A stretch of DNA of 64,000 bases from Agrobacterium fabrum str. C58 (GTDB lineage: Bacteria; Pseudomonadota; Alphaproteobacteria; Rhizobiales; Rhizobiaceae), in NCBI RefSeq assembly GCF_000092025.1, contig NC_003063.2, forward strand, positions 1,107,001 through 1,171,000, read 5' to 3'. Every line of letters begins with the position of its first letter. Within the stretch, counting starts at the first letter, position 1. The notes under the pieces are model-generated. The model was given only the letters and a program-made list of their open reading frames with translations. It was not told the DNA's origin and ran no database searches. Of the stretch, positions 35,388 to 44,140 are shown one piece after another. The position numbers and the translations under genes are program-made.

Positions 35388-35786
35388 ATGATTTCCGTAT
35401 CCAAACAAACTGCGGCTGCGACCGCGTTTTTCCTCCTGCTTGCGGCAAGCGCCTTTGCCGAGGGCGATGCGGCGCATGGCGAGAAGGTTTTCAGCCGCTG
35501 TTCCACCTGCCATAGCGTCGATGCGCCGCGTACCCGCATGGGACCACATCTGATGGGCGTGGTCGGCAGGCCGATGGCGGCAGTGGCCGATTACGGCCAT
35601 TATTCGCAGGCGCTGAAGGATGCCGGTGCGGCTGGACGGGTCTGGACGGAAGACGAGCTGCAGAAATTCATTGCCAGCCCGAAGAAGGCGATCCCCGGAA
35701 ACGCGATGCGTTTTTTCGGGCTGTGGAGCGAAACCGATATTGTTGATCTGATCGCCTATCTAAAAACACATCCTCTGCCGCAATAA
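35388..35786 (+). CDS. Periplasmic c-type cytochrome
   Basis: A 132-residue class I cytochrome c. A signal peptide (QTAAATAFFLLLAASAFA) precedes the haem motif CSTCH (Cys38, Cys41, His42). The sixth ligand is probably Met107 in IPGNAMRF. GDAAHGEKVFSRC and DLIAYLKTH match soluble c2/c552-type cytochromes. It transfers electrons in the periplasm; the partner is unknown. The ATG at 35388 gives a proper signal peptide, while the frame is open further upstream with a less plausible Arg-rich extension. Confidence 0.88.
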   Translation: MISVSKQTAAATAFFLLLAASAFAEGDAAHGEKVFSRCSTCHSVDAPRTRMGPHLMGVVGRPMAAVADYGHYSQALKDAGAAGRVWTEDELQKFIASPKKAIPGNAMRFFGLWSETDIVDLIAYLKTHPLPQ

Positions 35787-35788
35787 TG

Positions 35789-36379
35789 TCAGAGGGGAGC
35801 GTCGGAGAGGATGTCTTCCGCCTCTTCCGTCGTCATCGCCATCACCTTCGCGCCGATCTCGAAACTGAAGCCGTTGCGGGCGAAAGCGGAAAATTCCTTG
35901 GCCTTGCGTTTTTCGTCCGGTTCGACACGGCGATAAGGCCCGAAAGCGCGTTTGCGCGCGAAGATGACGGCGGCAACCAGATCATTGGTCTCCTGCAACG
36001 CGGCCGTTGCCGTTTCCCGGGCGACGCCCTTGATCTGGAGTTTCTGCGCCAGCCCACGTTTTGACTTGCCGCTGCGCTGGCCGCTTCTGACGGTAATCTC
36101 CGCATAGGCCGTATCGTCAAGCGCCTTGATGCCATAAGCGAAAGTCACGGCAAATTCGCCAAGTGCCTTCACCTGCGCCGGGCCGATATCCTCGAATTTT
36201 TCCCGGGCCTTGCGCATGATGGCGTCGCGCAGCTGCTTTTCCGTCATCATGCGCTGTTGCAGCCGGTAGAGAGCGGAATTGCGCGCCCAGGAAAGCATAC
36301 GGCTGGTGGGCTCAACGGCCTGCGCTTCGCCGTCGAATTCCATATCGTCAGTCAGGAAAGGGCTGGAATCGTCACTCAT
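35789..36379 (-). CDS. recX: RecX family regulatory protein
   Basis: A 196-residue protein rich in charged helices with the RecX pattern: ALYRLQQRMMTEKQLRDAIMRKAREKF, then DDTAYAEITVRSGQRSGKSKRGLAQKLQIKGV. RecX proteins bind the RecA filament and limit its activity. The usual partner gene recA is not adjacent, and the sequence is divergent from the E. coli protein, so the role is inferred from the fold only. The ATG at 36379 was chosen because upstream residues are not conserved-looking. It is convergent with the cytochrome gene. Confidence 0.7.
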   Translation of the reverse strand: MSDDSSPFLTDDMEFDGEAQAVEPTSRMLSWARNSALYRLQQRMMTEKQLRDAIMRKAREKFEDIGPAQVKALGEFAVTFAYGIKALDDTAYAEITVRSGQRSGKSKRGLAQKLQIKGVARETATAALQETNDLVAAVIFARKRAFGPYRRVEPDEKRKAKEFSAFARNGFSFEIGAKVMAMTTEEAEDILSDAPL

Positions 36380-36449
36380 GGCGCATTTATAACGCGCTTG
36401 AGCCGTCTTGCCAGTTCCCTCCCGGCCTGAATTCTTCGGTTTCGGCGTC

Positions 36450-37370
36450 TCAGGGCGTCTGCGCGCCTGTTGCGGCGACATAAACCGAATAGAGCGATTT
36501 CGTTGCGGTGATGAACAGGCGGTTCTTCTTCGGGCCGCCGAAGGTGAGGTTCGCCACCGTCTGCGGCACCTTGATCTTGCCGATCAGCCTACCGTCAGGC
36601 GCAAAGCAATGAACGCCATCGCCGGCGCTGGTCCAGAGATTACCGGCGGTATCCAGGCGGAAGCCATCCGGCAGGCCATTGTCGAGATTGCAGAATTCCC
36701 GGCCGTTGGCGAGCCTCACACCGTCCACCACGTCGAAGACGCGGATATGGCGCGGGCGGGATATATCGTGGCTATAGGAGCTGTCGGCGACATAAAGCTT
36801 CGTCTCATCGGGCGAGAATGCAAGGCCGTTCGGCTGCACGAAATCGTCGATGGCGATGTCGATCTTTCCGGTTGCGGGGTCGAGCCTGTAGACATTGCGC
36901 GTCTTCTGCTCCGGTTCGGCCTTGTAGCCCTCGTAATCGGAGAGAATGCCGTAGGTCGGGTCGGTGAACCAGACGCTGCCGTCGGATTTGACGACGACAT
37001 CATTGGGTGAGTTCAATCTTTTGCCGCCATAGCTGTCGGCAAGAACGGTGATCGAGCCGTCAACCTCGGTGCGGGTGACGCGCCGGCCGCCATGTTCGCA
37101 GGAGACAAGCCGCCCCTGCCGGTCGCGGGTATTGCCGTTGGTGAAGTTAGAGGGCTGACGGAATACCGAAATCCCGCCATCCGGCACCCAGCGCAACATG
37201 CGTTCATTGGGAATATCGCTGAACAGCAGGCAGTTTAGATCGGCAAACCACACCGGGCCTTCGGCCCAGCGGCAGCCGGAATAAAGCTCTTCCAGTTCCG
37301 CATTGCCGACGATCAGATGGCGGAAGCGGTCATCGTGGATTTCGTAAGGGGAGGTCTTGTCTGTGGTCAT
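36450..37370 (-). CDS. SMP-30/gluconolactonase family lactonase
   Basis: A 306-residue six-bladed beta-propeller enzyme that opens sugar lactones. Metal-binding and active-site marks include SGCRWAEGPVWF (first Glu ligand), SPNDVVVKSDGSVWFTDPTYG (Asn ligand), QPNGLAFSPDETKLYVADS and LPDGFRLDTAGNLWTS (Asp ligand). It is the last gene of the sugar ABC operon on the minus strand, starting 34 bases after a permease gene, so it probably hydrolyses the lactone formed from the imported sugar. Which sugar (for example xylose, arabinose or glucose) is not decided by the sequence. Confidence 0.88.
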   Translation of the reverse strand: MTTDKTSPYEIHDDRFRHLIVGNAELEELYSGCRWAEGPVWFADLNCLLFSDIPNERMLRWVPDGGISVFRQPSNFTNGNTRDRQGRLVSCEHGGRRVTRTEVDGSITVLADSYGGKRLNSPNDVVVKSDGSVWFTDPTYGILSDYEGYKAEPEQKTRNVYRLDPATGKIDIAIDDFVQPNGLAFSPDETKLYVADSSYSHDISRPRHIRVFDVVDGVRLANGREFCNLDNGLPDGFRLDTAGNLWTSAGDGVHCFAPDGRLIGKIKVPQTVANLTFGGPKKNRLFITATKSLYSVYVAATGAQTP

Positions 37371-37404
37371 GAGCGTGATCCGCTTGAGAGCTTGTCGTTT
37401 GGGT

Positions 37405-38352
37405 TCAGCGCGTGGCCTTGCGGCCGCTTGCCAGAAGAATGACTGAAATGATGATGAGGCCGGTGAGGATGAGGCGGATGCCGGCGCCGAAACCATAGGT
37501 GTTCAGCATCGATACCACCAGGAACATGAAAAGCGAGGCGCCCCAGATACCAGGAACGTTGGAATCCCCGCCTGACACCGCGGTGCCGCCGATAACCACG
37601 ACGGCGATGGACATCAGCAGATATTCCGATCCCATGTTGAGCGCCGCACCTCCCGAGAAGCTGGCGAGGAGATAACCGGCAATCGCCGCCAGCACGGCGC
37701 AGAGCACATAGGTGACGAAACGGGTGCCATCCACGGGAATGCCGGTCATGCGGGCAGCGAAGGTACTCTGGCCGATGGCGGCAATCCAGCGTCCGTAAAA
37801 TGTGCGGTCGAGCAGCAGCCAGGCGATGACCGACAGCAGCAGCGCAACAAGCGCCACATTCGGAATGCCGAATGAGCTTGATATCGCGAATGTCGCCAAT
37901 GTTTCCGGCGGCTTGATGCGCAGGCCGCGGTTCGACCAGATGGCGATGGATTGTACGATGAAGCTCATCGACAGCGTCGCTATGATCGGGGGAATGCGCA
38001 GGAGCTTGATCAGCGCATAGTTGCCGATGCCGATGGCAATGCCGATCAGGATGGCGATCAGCAGTCCGGGCAGGATGAGGCTGTCGGACACATCCATAAA
38101 TTTCAGGGCGAGCGTGCCCGACAAAGTCATCGTTGCGGGAACGCAGAGATCGATATTACCCGGCCCGAGCGTGATCACGAACATCTGGCCGATGCCGACG
38201 ATGACTGAGAAGGCCGCAAAGGTGAGCGCCGCATGCGACAGCCCGAAGGAGCTTGCGCCGCCGGTGAAGAGCACGGTGATGATCCACACCGCAGCCGTTG
38301 CGGCAAAGGACCAGATCCATGGTTTTCTGGTGAAAGACGAAAGCCCGTTCAT
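37405..38352 (-). CDS. Sugar ABC transporter permease (RbsC type), second subunit
   Basis: A 315-residue permease with about eight to ten membrane helices. The family features GPGNIDLCVPATMTLSGTLA, NYALIKLLRIPPIIATLSMSF and IAVVVIGGTAVSGGDSNVPG are the conserved ribose/autoinducer-type permease regions, the last contacting the ATPase. Its ATG overlaps the stop codon of the other permease gene in ATGA. With the ATPase and binding protein upstream it forms a class IIA carbohydrate importer with two different permease subunits. Confidence 0.9.
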   Translation of the reverse strand: MNGLSSFTRKPWIWSFAATAAVWIITVLFTGGASSFGLSHAALTFAAFSVIVGIGQMFVITLGPGNIDLCVPATMTLSGTLALKFMDVSDSLILPGLLIAILIGIAIGIGNYALIKLLRIPPIIATLSMSFIVQSIAIWSNRGLRIKPPETLATFAISSSFGIPNVALVALLLSVIAWLLLDRTFYGRWIAAIGQSTFAARMTGIPVDGTRFVTYVLCAVLAAIAGYLLASFSGGAALNMGSEYLLMSIAVVVIGGTAVSGGDSNVPGIWGASLFMFLVVSMLNTYGFGAGIRLILTGLIIISVILLASGRKATR

Positions 38353-39290
38353 TGATTTTTCTCCCGCTTTTCGAGACGGTTGAGCAGGATGCGCAGCGCC
38401 AGCACGATGATGAGGATCGCCCCCTGAGCGCCGATCTGCCAGTCCGGCGAAATGCGCATGAAGGAGAGGAACGAGCCGGCGAGCGTCAGCGTCAGTGCGC
38501 CGATGACGGCACCGATGGGCGACACCCTGCCGCCAACGAATTCACCACCGCCGAGGATGACGCCGGCAATCGACAGCAGCGTGTAACGCAGGGCGATATT
38601 GGCATCGGCCGCAGTGGTCAGCCCGACAAGGGCGATGCCCGAAAGCACCGCGAAGAAACCGGCGAGCGCAAAGGTTGCGGCGCGAATGCCGACGACCGAC
38701 CAGCCGGAGCGCTCGACCGAGCGGAAATTGCCGCCAACCCCGCGCATCAGCACACCGAAGGAGGAGCGCATGACGATGTAATGGGCGACGACAGCAATCA
38801 GGATGCTGGCGACGATGGCGATCGGCACGAAGGGCGGTTTCGCCGTCATCAGCGTGCGGATGAAGGCGGGTGCCTGACCGCCGGGCGAGGGCAGGATCAG
38901 CACGGCAAGGCCGCCCCAGACGAAACTCATGCCAAGGGTGACGACGATGGAAGGCAGGTTGCGGATGTGGATCACTGCGCCCAGTACCGCGTAAACCGCA
39001 ATCGCCCCGGCGAAAATCGCAATGCCTGTCAGCGGCGAGGTCTGCAGAAAGGTGGCGGTGACGCAGGCGCAGAAGCTGACGAAGGTGCCCATCGACAGGT
39101 CGAGATCGTTGACAGACATGATCAGCATCTGCGCAATGGTGGCGAGTGCGATCGGCACCGCCAGATTGAACAGCAGGTTCATGCCGGTATAGCTCATGGC
39201 ACGCGGCTGCATATAGAAAACGGCGGCGAGCAGGAAAGCGAGCGAGGCGGCGGGAATGATCAGGCGGAGGGCGTTTGCCGAGAGTTTCAT
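38349..39290 (-). CDS. Sugar ABC transporter permease (RbsC type), first subunit
   Basis: A 313-residue permease similar to the other one: SVNDLDLSMGTFVSFCACVTA, HIRNLPSIVVTLGMSFVWGGLAV and LLSIAGVILGGGEFVGGRVSPIGAVIGAL are the family regions. It overlaps the ATPase gene by 4 bases at its start and the second permease gene by 4 bases at its end. Two RbsC-like subunits in one operon suggest a heterodimeric membrane channel. Confidence 0.9.
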   Translation of the reverse strand: MKLSANALRLIIPAASLAFLLAAVFYMQPRAMSYTGMNLLFNLAVPIALATIAQMLIMSVNDLDLSMGTFVSFCACVTATFLQTSPLTGIAIFAGAIAVYAVLGAVIHIRNLPSIVVTLGMSFVWGGLAVLILPSPGGQAPAFIRTLMTAKPPFVPIAIVASILIAVVAHYIVMRSSFGVLMRGVGGNFRSVERSGWSVVGIRAATFALAGFFAVLSGIALVGLTTAADANIALRYTLLSIAGVILGGGEFVGGRVSPIGAVIGALTLTLAGSFLSFMRISPDWQIGAQGAILIIVLALRILLNRLEKREKNQ

Positions 39291-40750
39291 GCGTGGTCCT
39301 CTCCGGCAAAGGAGGCAGCCAGCACATTCTGCTCGGTAATCTCATCGCCGACGAGTTCCGCCTGAATGGCGCCATCGCGGAAGACATAAACGCGGTCGCA
39401 GAGACGGATTTCATCCATTTCGGTGGAATACCAGATGAAGGTGCGGCCATGGGAGGCTTCGGTTCTCAAGATGTCATAGACCTCCTGTTTGGTGCCGATA
39501 TCAACGCCGCGCATCGGGTCATCCATCAAAACGGTGCTGGCGGTGGTGGCGAGCGCGCGGGCGAAAAGCACCTTCTGCTGGTTGCCGCCGGAAAGGGACA
39601 GGATCTTATTGCCCATATCAGGCGTGCGGATTTCGATGCGCTTTTTCCACTGATCGCCGCGTTCGGTTTCCTTCGTCCTGTCCACCATGCCTGCGGATGA
39701 AATATCCCTGAGCGAGGTGATGGAGAGGTTCTTGAGGATGCTCCACAGCGGGAAGGTGCCGTTCAGGCTGCGGTCACCCGCGACAAAGGCGATATCGGTC
39801 TTGCGCGCCGGCAGCCAGCTGCTGTTGCGGGCAAGGTAAAGCTCGAGAAGCGCTTCGGTCTGGCCATGGCCGCCAAGACCGGCAAGGCCGATGATCTCAC
39901 CGCGAAAGGCCTCGAAGGCAAGGCCTTCGCCCCGGCGCGCCGGCATGGACAGCACCTTTTCGCCCGCCTTGCGGTTTTCGCTTTTCTGCCTGTCCTGTTG
40001 CTTGACGACGCTGCCCATGGCCTCCACCAGCGTGCGCGTGGTGAATTCGCCCGCTGGCCGGTTGGCCACCACGCGGCCATCCTTCATGACCACGATGCGG
40101 GTGGCGGTCGAAAGAATTTCGCCAAGAATATGCGAGATCAGCAGCACCGAACCGCCCGTGCGGACAAAACGGCGGACATAATCCATCAATTGTTCGGCAA
40201 GGCCAGCATCGAGCGACGAGGTGGGCTCATCGAGGATCACCAGCCTCGGGGCGTCAGGCGTGCTGCAGAAATTGATGGCGATTTCCACCATCTGCCGTTC
40301 GGCGATGGAAAGTTCGGCAATCGTCAATTCACAATCGATGCCATGGCCGGGAAAAATCTCATCGAGCGTCTGGCGGATCATGACGAGTGCCCGCCCGCGC
40401 CAGTTCCGCCCGCTGATAGCGGCATGCATGATGCGGACATTTTCGCTGATCGTCAGGTTCGGGCAGAGCGACAGTTCCTGAAACACGCAGCGCACGCCGC
40501 TGGCACGCGCGGCCGCGATGCCTTGGCGGTTCCGGTCACTGCCGTAGGAAATGGAGCCTTCATGCGGCGTCAGCCCGCCATTGATGACGTTGACGATGGT
40601 GGATTTGCCCGCGCCATTATGGCCGACGAGCCCGAGGCATTCCCCGGCACGGATAACGAGATCGGCCCCATCCAGCGCCTTGACCGCGCCGAACACGACC
40701 TTCACGCCGCGCGCGGCGACGACTTCTTCCGCCTCGATGATGTCATTCAT
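39287..40750 (-). CDS. Sugar ABC transporter ATP-binding protein, double ABC domain
   Basis: A 487-residue protein with two ABC modules, as in RbsA/MglA. The first has Walker A GHNGAGKST (43-51), a Walker B LVILDEP region and switch His in LLISHILGE; its signature is degenerate (ELSIAERQMVEIA). The second has a weak Walker A (AGLGGHGQTEALLE) but a clear signature LSGGNQQKVLFARAL and a Walker B-like VLMDDPMRGVD. The ATG at 40750 was preferred over a TTG two codons earlier. A strong hairpin separates it from the binding-protein gene upstream. Confidence 0.92.
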   Translation of the reverse strand: MNDIIEAEEVVAARGVKVVFGAVKALDGADLVIRAGECLGLVGHNGAGKSTIVNVINGGLTPHEGSISYGSDRNRQGIAAARASGVRCVFQELSLCPNLTISENVRIMHAAISGRNWRGRALVMIRQTLDEIFPGHGIDCELTIAELSIAERQMVEIAINFCSTPDAPRLVILDEPTSSLDAGLAEQLMDYVRRFVRTGGSVLLISHILGEILSTATRIVVMKDGRVVANRPAGEFTTRTLVEAMGSVVKQQDRQKSENRKAGEKVLSMPARRGEGLAFEAFRGEIIGLAGLGGHGQTEALLELYLARNSSWLPARKTDIAFVAGDRSLNGTFPLWSILKNLSITSLRDISSAGMVDRTKETERGDQWKKRIEIRTPDMGNKILSLSGGNQQKVLFARALATTASTVLMDDPMRGVDIGTKQEVYDILRTEASHGRTFIWYSTEMDEIRLCDRVYVFRDGAIQAELVGDEITEQNVLAASFAGEDHA

Positions 40751-40795
40751 GAGCAATTACGCCAGTGATCTGAAAAAGGATAATATCGGTGGCTG

Positions 40796-40825
40796 TTGCG
40801 GCGCCCGTTTTTAGGAGCGCCGCAA
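40796..40825 (-). other. Intercistronic hairpin between binding protein and ATPase genes
   Basis: TTGCGGCGC (40796-40804) and GCGCCGCAA (40817-40825) make a perfect 9-bp stem with a 12-base loop in the 102-bp gap of the sugar ABC operon. Such structures after binding-protein genes protect the upstream mRNA and let the binding protein be made in excess. It may also end part of the transcripts. Confidence 0.65.
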
Positions 40826-40852
40826 TCGGTCACATCGGGACGGTGCCCGGCC

Positions 40853-41869
40853 TTATTTGGCCGAGGCGATGGCCTTCTGGGCGTCTTCCTGCGAATATTC
40901 CACATTCGCGACGCCGCCCTTCTGGGTGTTCTTGAGGTTATCCTCAAGATTGCCCTGGTCGATGCGCAGGAAAGGAACGGTCAGGTCCTTTTTCACGTCC
41001 TTGCCGTCGAGGATCTGCTGCGCCACCCAGAAAGCGAGCGTCGAGACACCGGGGGCGATGGAGACCGACATGGTCTCGTAGCCGCTCGCGTCCTTCTGCT
41101 GTTTCCACCATTGCAGCTCGTCTTCGCGATTGCCCATGACGATGGTGGGGGTCGGGCGCTTGGCGGCGGCGAAGGCTTGTGCCGCACCGTAACCGTCACC
41201 GCCCTGTGTCACGACAGCCGCGACTTCCGGAAGGCTCGGCAGAATGCCGGCAACGGCGCGCTGGGCAACATCCTGCGCCCAGTCGCCATTGACCGAACCG
41301 ACAATCTTGAACTGCGGGTTCTTGGCGACACCGGCGGCGATGCCGGCATGGATTTCGTCATCCACGGAAACGCCGGCGAGACCGCGGATTTCGAGCAGGT
41401 TGCCGCCCTTCGGCATGGCCTTGGCAAGATAATCGATCTGGCTTTCGCCCATCGCCTTGAAATCGACGGCGATGCGCCAGGCGCAAGGCTCGGTGACAAT
41501 ACCATCGAAAGACACGACGGTGATGCCGGCATCACAGGCTTCCTTCACCGCGCCGTTAAGCGCGGTCGGCGAAGCGGCGTTGATGACGATGGCGTCATAA
41601 CCCTGCAGGATGAGGTTCTGGATCTGGGCTGCCTGTTCGGTCGCCTGGTTTTCGGCGGTCGTGAAGGCGTCGGCGGCGGCCACCTGTTTGTCGGCCACGG
41701 CCTGCTTGGTGATCTTGTCCCAGCTGGTCAGCATCGCCTGACGCCAGGAATTGCCTGCGTAATTGTTTGAGAGCGCGATTTTTTTGGCCGACGTATCGGC
41801 GTGAGCGGTGATCGGCAGAGCTGCGCATGCGACAGCGGCCGATGCCAGAAGCATCTTTCTGAAAGCCAT
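40853..41869 (-). CDS. Periplasmic sugar-binding protein (RbsB/LacI-like fold)
   Basis: A 338-residue periplasmic protein with signal peptide MAFRKMLLASAAVACAALPITAHA. The mature sequence has the two-lobed peripla_BP_4 pattern: KKIALSNNYAGNSWRQAML, LILQGYDAIVINAASPTALN, VSFDGIVTEP, EIRGLAGVSVDDEIHAG and VVTQGGDGYGAAQAFAAA. The ATG at 41869 has GGGAGG upstream. It is the first gene of the operon, divergent from a histidine kinase gene. The bound sugar is unknown; the lactonase at the operon end suggests an aldose oxidised to a lactone. Confidence 0.9.
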   Translation of the reverse strand: MAFRKMLLASAAVACAALPITAHADTSAKKIALSNNYAGNSWRQAMLTSWDKITKQAVADKQVAAADAFTTAENQATEQAAQIQNLILQGYDAIVINAASPTALNGAVKEACDAGITVVSFDGIVTEPCAWRIAVDFKAMGESQIDYLAKAMPKGGNLLEIRGLAGVSVDDEIHAGIAAGVAKNPQFKIVGSVNGDWAQDVAQRAVAGILPSLPEVAAVVTQGGDGYGAAQAFAAAKRPTPTIVMGNREDELQWWKQQKDASGYETMSVSIAPGVSTLAFWVAQQILDGKDVKKDLTVPFLRIDQGNLEDNLKNTQKGGVANVEYSQEDAQKAIASAK

Positions 41870-42177
41870 TGATTTCCTCCCTGGTGGCTTGCCCTTTCGG
41901 GGTCCGGAACCCTCACCTGCCGCAAATCTCCTCGGCGGCAGACGAAATCCCGTTGCACTGGAGCTCCGTTCCCCAGTACAAACGAGAATGACCAAGAAGG
42001 TTTGGCTTGTATAGGCGGATCACGGCAATCTTCCTGCGGGTTTCCGCAGAAAGCATGCGGGAACCCGCAGGACGAAACGGCATTGCCGGGCGCAGAATGA
42101 ATGATGCGGCGTTCTGATGTGTTTAAAACTGCGCCGCCTGATGTCTATTAGGCAGGCGCTTGGGAGGGCGTCCGCAC
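41870..42177. other. 308-bp divergent promoter region of the sugar operon and kinase gene
   Basis: The gap contains the 16-bp inverted repeat at 42033-42071. A TATACA (minus strand, 42013-42008) lies downstream of the repeat toward the binding-protein gene and could be its -10 element; no matching -35 is obvious, as would fit an activator-dependent promoter. Nothing else was recognised. Confidence 0.5.
42033..42071. promoter_or_regulatory. 16-bp inverted repeat, candidate operator for the sugar operon
   Basis: CCTGCGGGTTTCCGCA (42033-42048) and TGCGGGAACCCGCAGG (42056-42071) are inverted copies with one mismatch and a 7-base spacer. The repeat sits in the divergent gap, upstream of a TATACA that could be the -10 of the sugar operon. 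The LuxR-type regulator encoded nearby is a reasonable candidate for binding. As RNA it would also be a stable hairpin, so an attenuator is the alternative. Confidence 0.55.
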
Positions 42178-43413
42178 ATGCTGGATACGCCGAAAAGCGC
42201 TCTTTTCCACCACTATATGGGTATTGCGCGGCTGCTCGCCGGGCAGCTGGAATTTAATGCCATCATTCAGGCTGTCGCCACCGAGATCAGCCATATCATC
42301 CCGCATGATCATATGGATGTCTGCATCAAGCAGTTGGATGACAAATATCACATTGCCTATGAGAGCGGGCTCGTCAGCGCCTGGAGCCGGCAGCCGCCGG
42401 CCCTTCTGACCGGAAGCCCGATCCGCTCGTTGCTGTCAGGCGCCGTGGAACACCTGCTGAGCGGTGATGCCTGTTCCGATCCGCGCTTTCATTTCGAAGG
42501 CGCTTTTTCGAGCCCCATCATCGAGCTTAATCTGCATAGCCGCCTGCATGTGCCGATGAAGGTGCATGGCGACATTATCGGCGCGCTCAGTTGCTCCTCG
42601 CACCAGTCGAATGCCTATACGATGGAGGATGTGGCGAATGCCCGCGCGGTCGCCGATATGCTGGCGCCCTATTTCTATGCCATCCGCGCCGCCGAACAGG
42701 CCAAGCGCTCAGCCATCGAGGAGGCGCGCGCCAATGCCCGCGAAGAAGGTCTGCGCCTCGGCGCGCTGCAATTGACGGAGGCGCTGGAGGCCGAGCGGCA
42801 GCGCATCGGCATGGACCTGCATGATCAGACGCTGGCCGATCTGGCACGGCTTGCGCGGCGTATCGAGCGCATGAGCCATTCCGCCGATGTTTCCGGCGAG
42901 ATGCTGGAACCGGTGGTGCGCAGCCTGCAGCATTGCATGCAGGACCTGCGCGAAATCATCGAGGAGGCAAAACCCTCGATCCTGCAATTGTTCGGCGTCG
43001 TTGAGGCCATCGAGACCTATGTGGACCGCTCCGTGCGCGACAGCGGCTCGTATATAGAGTGGTCTGTAACGGATGAGACGGGCGGGCTGGTGGAAAGGCT
43101 CGACAAGACGGTGGCCATCTCGCTGTTCCGCATCGTACAGGAGGCGGTCAATAACGCCATTCGTCATGCCCAGCCGGAAACCATTGCCGTGAACCTCACC
43201 GCCGTCGATGGCGGGCTCAGGGTGACAGTCAGCGATGACGGCAATGGCGGCGGTGATGGCGCTGCTTCCGGCGGTCTCGGCATCGGCAACATGAAGACAC
43301 GGGCGCGGCTGATCTCGGCGAGATTCGATATCGGCGGCAATCGCAACGGGGCGGGTACATGCATCACCGTGATCCTGCCGGAAGACGCTTTCGATCATCG
43401 GGAGGATGTGTGA
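42178..43413 (+). CDS. GAF-domain histidine kinase of the NarX/DegS class
   Basis: A 411-residue soluble kinase with no membrane span. A GAF domain occupies about residues 20-170 (LLAGQLEFNAIIQAVATEISHII, LHSRLHVPMKVHGDIIGALSC). A helical HisKA_3 segment follows with the phospho-acceptor His in ERQRIGMDLHDQTLADLARL, then a HATPase (FRIVQEAVNNAIRHA, DDGNGG, GIGNMKTRA). The ATG at 42178 has GGGAGG upstream. The paired LuxR-type regulator follows immediately. It is divergent from the sugar ABC operon and probably senses the same or a related sugar inside the cell, but the ligand is not shown. Confidence 0.9.
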   Translation: MLDTPKSALFHHYMGIARLLAGQLEFNAIIQAVATEISHIIPHDHMDVCIKQLDDKYHIAYESGLVSAWSRQPPALLTGSPIRSLLSGAVEHLLSGDACSDPRFHFEGAFSSPIIELNLHSRLHVPMKVHGDIIGALSCSSHQSNAYTMEDVANARAVADMLAPYFYAIRAAEQAKRSAIEEARANAREEGLRLGALQLTEALEAERQRIGMDLHDQTLADLARLARRIERMSHSADVSGEMLEPVVRSLQHCMQDLREIIEEAKPSILQLFGVVEAIETYVDRSVRDSGSYIEWSVTDETGGLVERLDKTVAISLFRIVQEAVNNAIRHAQPETIAVNLTAVDGGLRVTVSDDGNGGGDGAASGGLGIGNMKTRARLISARFDIGGNRNGAGTCITVILPEDAFDHREDV

Positions 43414-43414
43414 C

Positions 43415-44137
43415 ATGGACGTGCTGATCGTCGAGGACGATGCGCTGCACCGCGCCTATCTGAATGAGGCCGTCAGAGCTGCCCTGCCGGAATGCGACAA
43501 GGTACTGGAGGCGGCCAACGGTAGGACGGGGGAAAAGCTCGCGCGGGAAAACCGGGCAGCCCATATCGTCATGGATTTGCAGATGAACGAGCGCAACGGC
43601 ATCGAGGCGGCGCGCACGATCTGGAAGGAGCGGCCGGATACCCGCATCCTGTTCTGGTCGAACTATTCGGATGAGGCCTATGTGCGCGGTGTGTCCCGTA
43701 TCGTGCCGGAAGGTGCGGCCTATGGCTATGTGCTGAAATCGGCCTCTGATGACCGCCTGCGGCTGGCGCTGCGCAGCATCTTCATCGAGGCGCAATGCGT
43801 GATCGACCGGGAAGTGCGCGGCCTTCAGGAAAAAAGCCTCGGCAAGGCGCATGGTTTTACCGATTCCGAATATGAAATTCTCGTCGATGTCGCGCTGGGC
43901 CTCACCGACAAGGCGATTGCCCGCCGCCGCAACCTGTCGCTGCGCAGCGTGCAGAACCGGCTGCAAAGCCTCTATGAAAAGCTGAACGTGCATCAGGCGC
44001 CGGGTGATGACGATGCGGAAGGCCGGTATAATCTCCGAACCCGCGCCGTGACAGTGGCTTTCCTGCGCAAGCTGCTGAATTACAGCGCGCTGGAAAGGGC
44101 CGAGCGAGAGCTGGCGGAATGGGCGGGGAGCCGCTGA
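43415..44137 (+). CDS. LuxR/NarL-type response regulator
   Basis: A 240-residue regulator starting two bases after the kinase stop, with GGGAGG upstream. The receiver has the acidic pair in MDVLIVEDDALH, a phospho-acceptor Asp in HIVMDLQMNERNG, and a Lys in VLKSASDD. The C-terminal HTH (GFTDSEYEILVDVALGLTDKAIARRRNLSLRSVQNRLQSLYEKL) is of the LuxR type, though somewhat diverged. It pairs with the GAF kinase and is a likely activator of the divergent sugar operon. Confidence 0.9.
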   Translation: MDVLIVEDDALHRAYLNEAVRAALPECDKVLEAANGRTGEKLARENRAAHIVMDLQMNERNGIEAARTIWKERPDTRILFWSNYSDEAYVRGVSRIVPEGAAYGYVLKSASDDRLRLALRSIFIEAQCVIDREVRGLQEKSLGKAHGFTDSEYEILVDVALGLTDKAIARRRNLSLRSVQNRLQSLYEKLNVHQAPGDDDAEGRYNLRTRAVTVAFLRKLLNYSALERAERELAEWAGSR

Positions 44138-44140
44138 CCG

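Noticed and set aside
38352..39365. A 337-codon open frame on the plus strand opposite the first permease
   Set aside because: It is antisense to a clear membrane permease, and its composition (very charged, Asp/Gly/Arg-rich) is the usual shadow of hydrophobic codons.
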